A model generated the notes under the pieces. That model had not been told where the DNA came from, searched no databases, and was given only the letters and a program-made list of their open reading frames with translations. A DNA stretch of 64,000 nucleotides from Pelagimonas sp. (GTDB taxonomy: Bacteria; Pseudomonadota; Alphaproteobacteria; Rhodobacterales; Rhodobacteraceae): NCBI GenBank assembly GCA_025210265.1, contig JAOASD010000029.1, positions 62,001 to 126,000 of the forward strand. The letters run 5' to 3'. Position 1 is the stretch's first letter; each line of letters begins with the position of its first letter. The position numbers were made by a program, and so were the translations under genes. This document shows, piece by piece, positions 63,604 through 64,000 of this stretch.

Positions 63604-63646
63604 AAATGTTTCACCGATCTGCAACGGGGTGGATCGCACTGAATTC

Positions 63647-63730
63647 TTCCCAATGACAGGGAAACTCTGAGCAAGGTCGCTCGCTTTCTGCCGGTTCTGT
63701 CCGGTGGATCGTGAGTGGCCTTTTTGTTTT
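63647..63730 (+). promoter_or_regulatory. NasT-responsive two-hairpin leader and terminator
   Basis: Hairpin P1 is TTCCC (63647-63651) with GGGAA (63659-63663), loop AATGACA. Five bases later, P2 is GAGC (63669-63672) with GCTC (63679-63682) around hexaloop AAGGTC, which has A1 and G4 as ANTAR targets require. The terminator uses 63673-63684 as 5' arm and 63711-63722 as 3' arm (12 pairs, three wobble), followed by TTTTTGTTTT. P2 and the terminator share 63673-63682 and cannot coexist. ANTAR proteins are known to work by this mutual exclusion. The nrtA start is 46 bases downstream. Confidence 0.78.
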
Positions 63731-63775
63731 GTCTGGGCGTTCCTTCCCGGCCCGGACGCATCGAAAGGACCAGCT

Positions 63776-64000
63776 ATGAAAAAGCTCCTCCTCGGTCTTG
63801 CGGCCACCACGGCTTTGGCCAATCCCGCATTTGCAGACCTGCTTGAACTGGAAAAAGACGAACTGACCTTTGGCTTTATCAAGCTGACGGACATGGCGCC
63901 GCTGGCTGTGGCCTATGAAAAGGGCTATTTTCTGGACGAAGGCCTGTTCGTCACGCTTGAGGCGCAGGCCAACTGGAAGGTTTTGCTGGATGGTGTGATT
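63776..64000 (+). CDS. nrtA: Nitrate ABC transporter binding protein, N-terminal part (runs off the window)
   Basis: 75 codons are present. The signal peptide MKKLLLGLAATTALANPAFA precedes LTFGFIKLTDMAPLAVAYEKGYFLDEGLFVTLEAQANWKVLLDG, the typical start of the periplasmic NrtA/CmpA nitrate or bicarbonate binding proteins. Compared with NasS upstream it has the export signal, so it is the transport component. AAAGGAC lies 8 bases before ATG 63776. Its expression is likely controlled by the leader at 63647-63730. Confidence 0.9.
   Translation, partial: MKKLLLGLAATTALANPAFADLLELEKDELTFGFIKLTDMAPLAVAYEKGYFLDEGLFVTLEAQANWKVLLDGVI

Overview
The window looks like chromosomal DNA of a marine-type alphaproteobacterium of the Rhodobacteraceae/Roseobacter group. 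The GC content is high, and the protein set is typical of that family: DUF2842, SIMPL, DUF6489, DUF445, class I and class II-like PHA synthases, NasST and a SLAC1-type channel. The genus cannot be fixed from sequence reading alone. 

Layout. 1-14.4 kb is core genome: CTP synthase (partial), SecG, adenylosuccinate synthase, a 740-aa acidic protein, thiamine diphosphokinase, DMT and AEC transporters, an MBL-fold/TatD pair, a 1006-aa single-membrane-segment protein resembling fused pilus/secretion assembly parts, and a SIMPL protein. 14.45-14.75 kb is a small non-autonomous inverted-repeat element; a second copy lies at 58.9-59.16 kb. 14.8-22 kb has O-acetylhomoserine sulfhydrylase, a glycosyltransferase-like protein, a DUF1007-NicO metal transport pair and a MATE pump. 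22.2-26.2 kb is the classical PHB locus: phasin, PHA synthase, and a divergent intracellular depolymerase. 26.4-41.8 kb is mixed housekeeping: apt, an SDR-DoxX/DUF2269/LysE cluster, mtnP, SulP, ptsP, ychF and a SLAC1 channel. It includes a low-GC gene with a 267-bp tandem duplication and a gene-poor kilobase. 

41.9-45.8 kb is a decaying genomic island. It starts at tRNA-Ser(GCU) and holds a tyrosine integrase with an early in-frame stop, a truncated metallophosphoesterase, an XRE regulator, and a GHKL ATPase gene with an in-frame stop and a lost C-terminus. The XRE-plus-GHKL pair suggests a former defence or restriction-linked module. 

45.8-51.4 kb is a DeoR-regulated iron/phosphonate/sugar-phosphate-type ABC importer with a HAD phosphatase. 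51.5-52.7 kb is a glutathione transferase-hemerythrin pair. 53-61.5 kb is a second PHA locus: acyl-CoA ligase, MaoC hydratase, class II-like PhaC, mcl-type PhaZ, DUF445, phasin, DUF6489 and an AraC regulator. The phasins of both PHA loci have CTGC-N3-GCAG palindromes upstream, which would let one regulator (PhaR-like, not in this window) coordinate them. 

The window ends in a nitrate-assimilation locus: nasT, nasS and the start of an nrtA-type gene. The nasS-nrtA gap holds a leader in which a small hairpin with an A1/G4 hexaloop shares bases with the 5' arm of an intrinsic terminator. This is the architecture expected for NasT (ANTAR) antitermination. It is the clearest regulatory device here, and the degenerate GHKL island is the most unusual locus.
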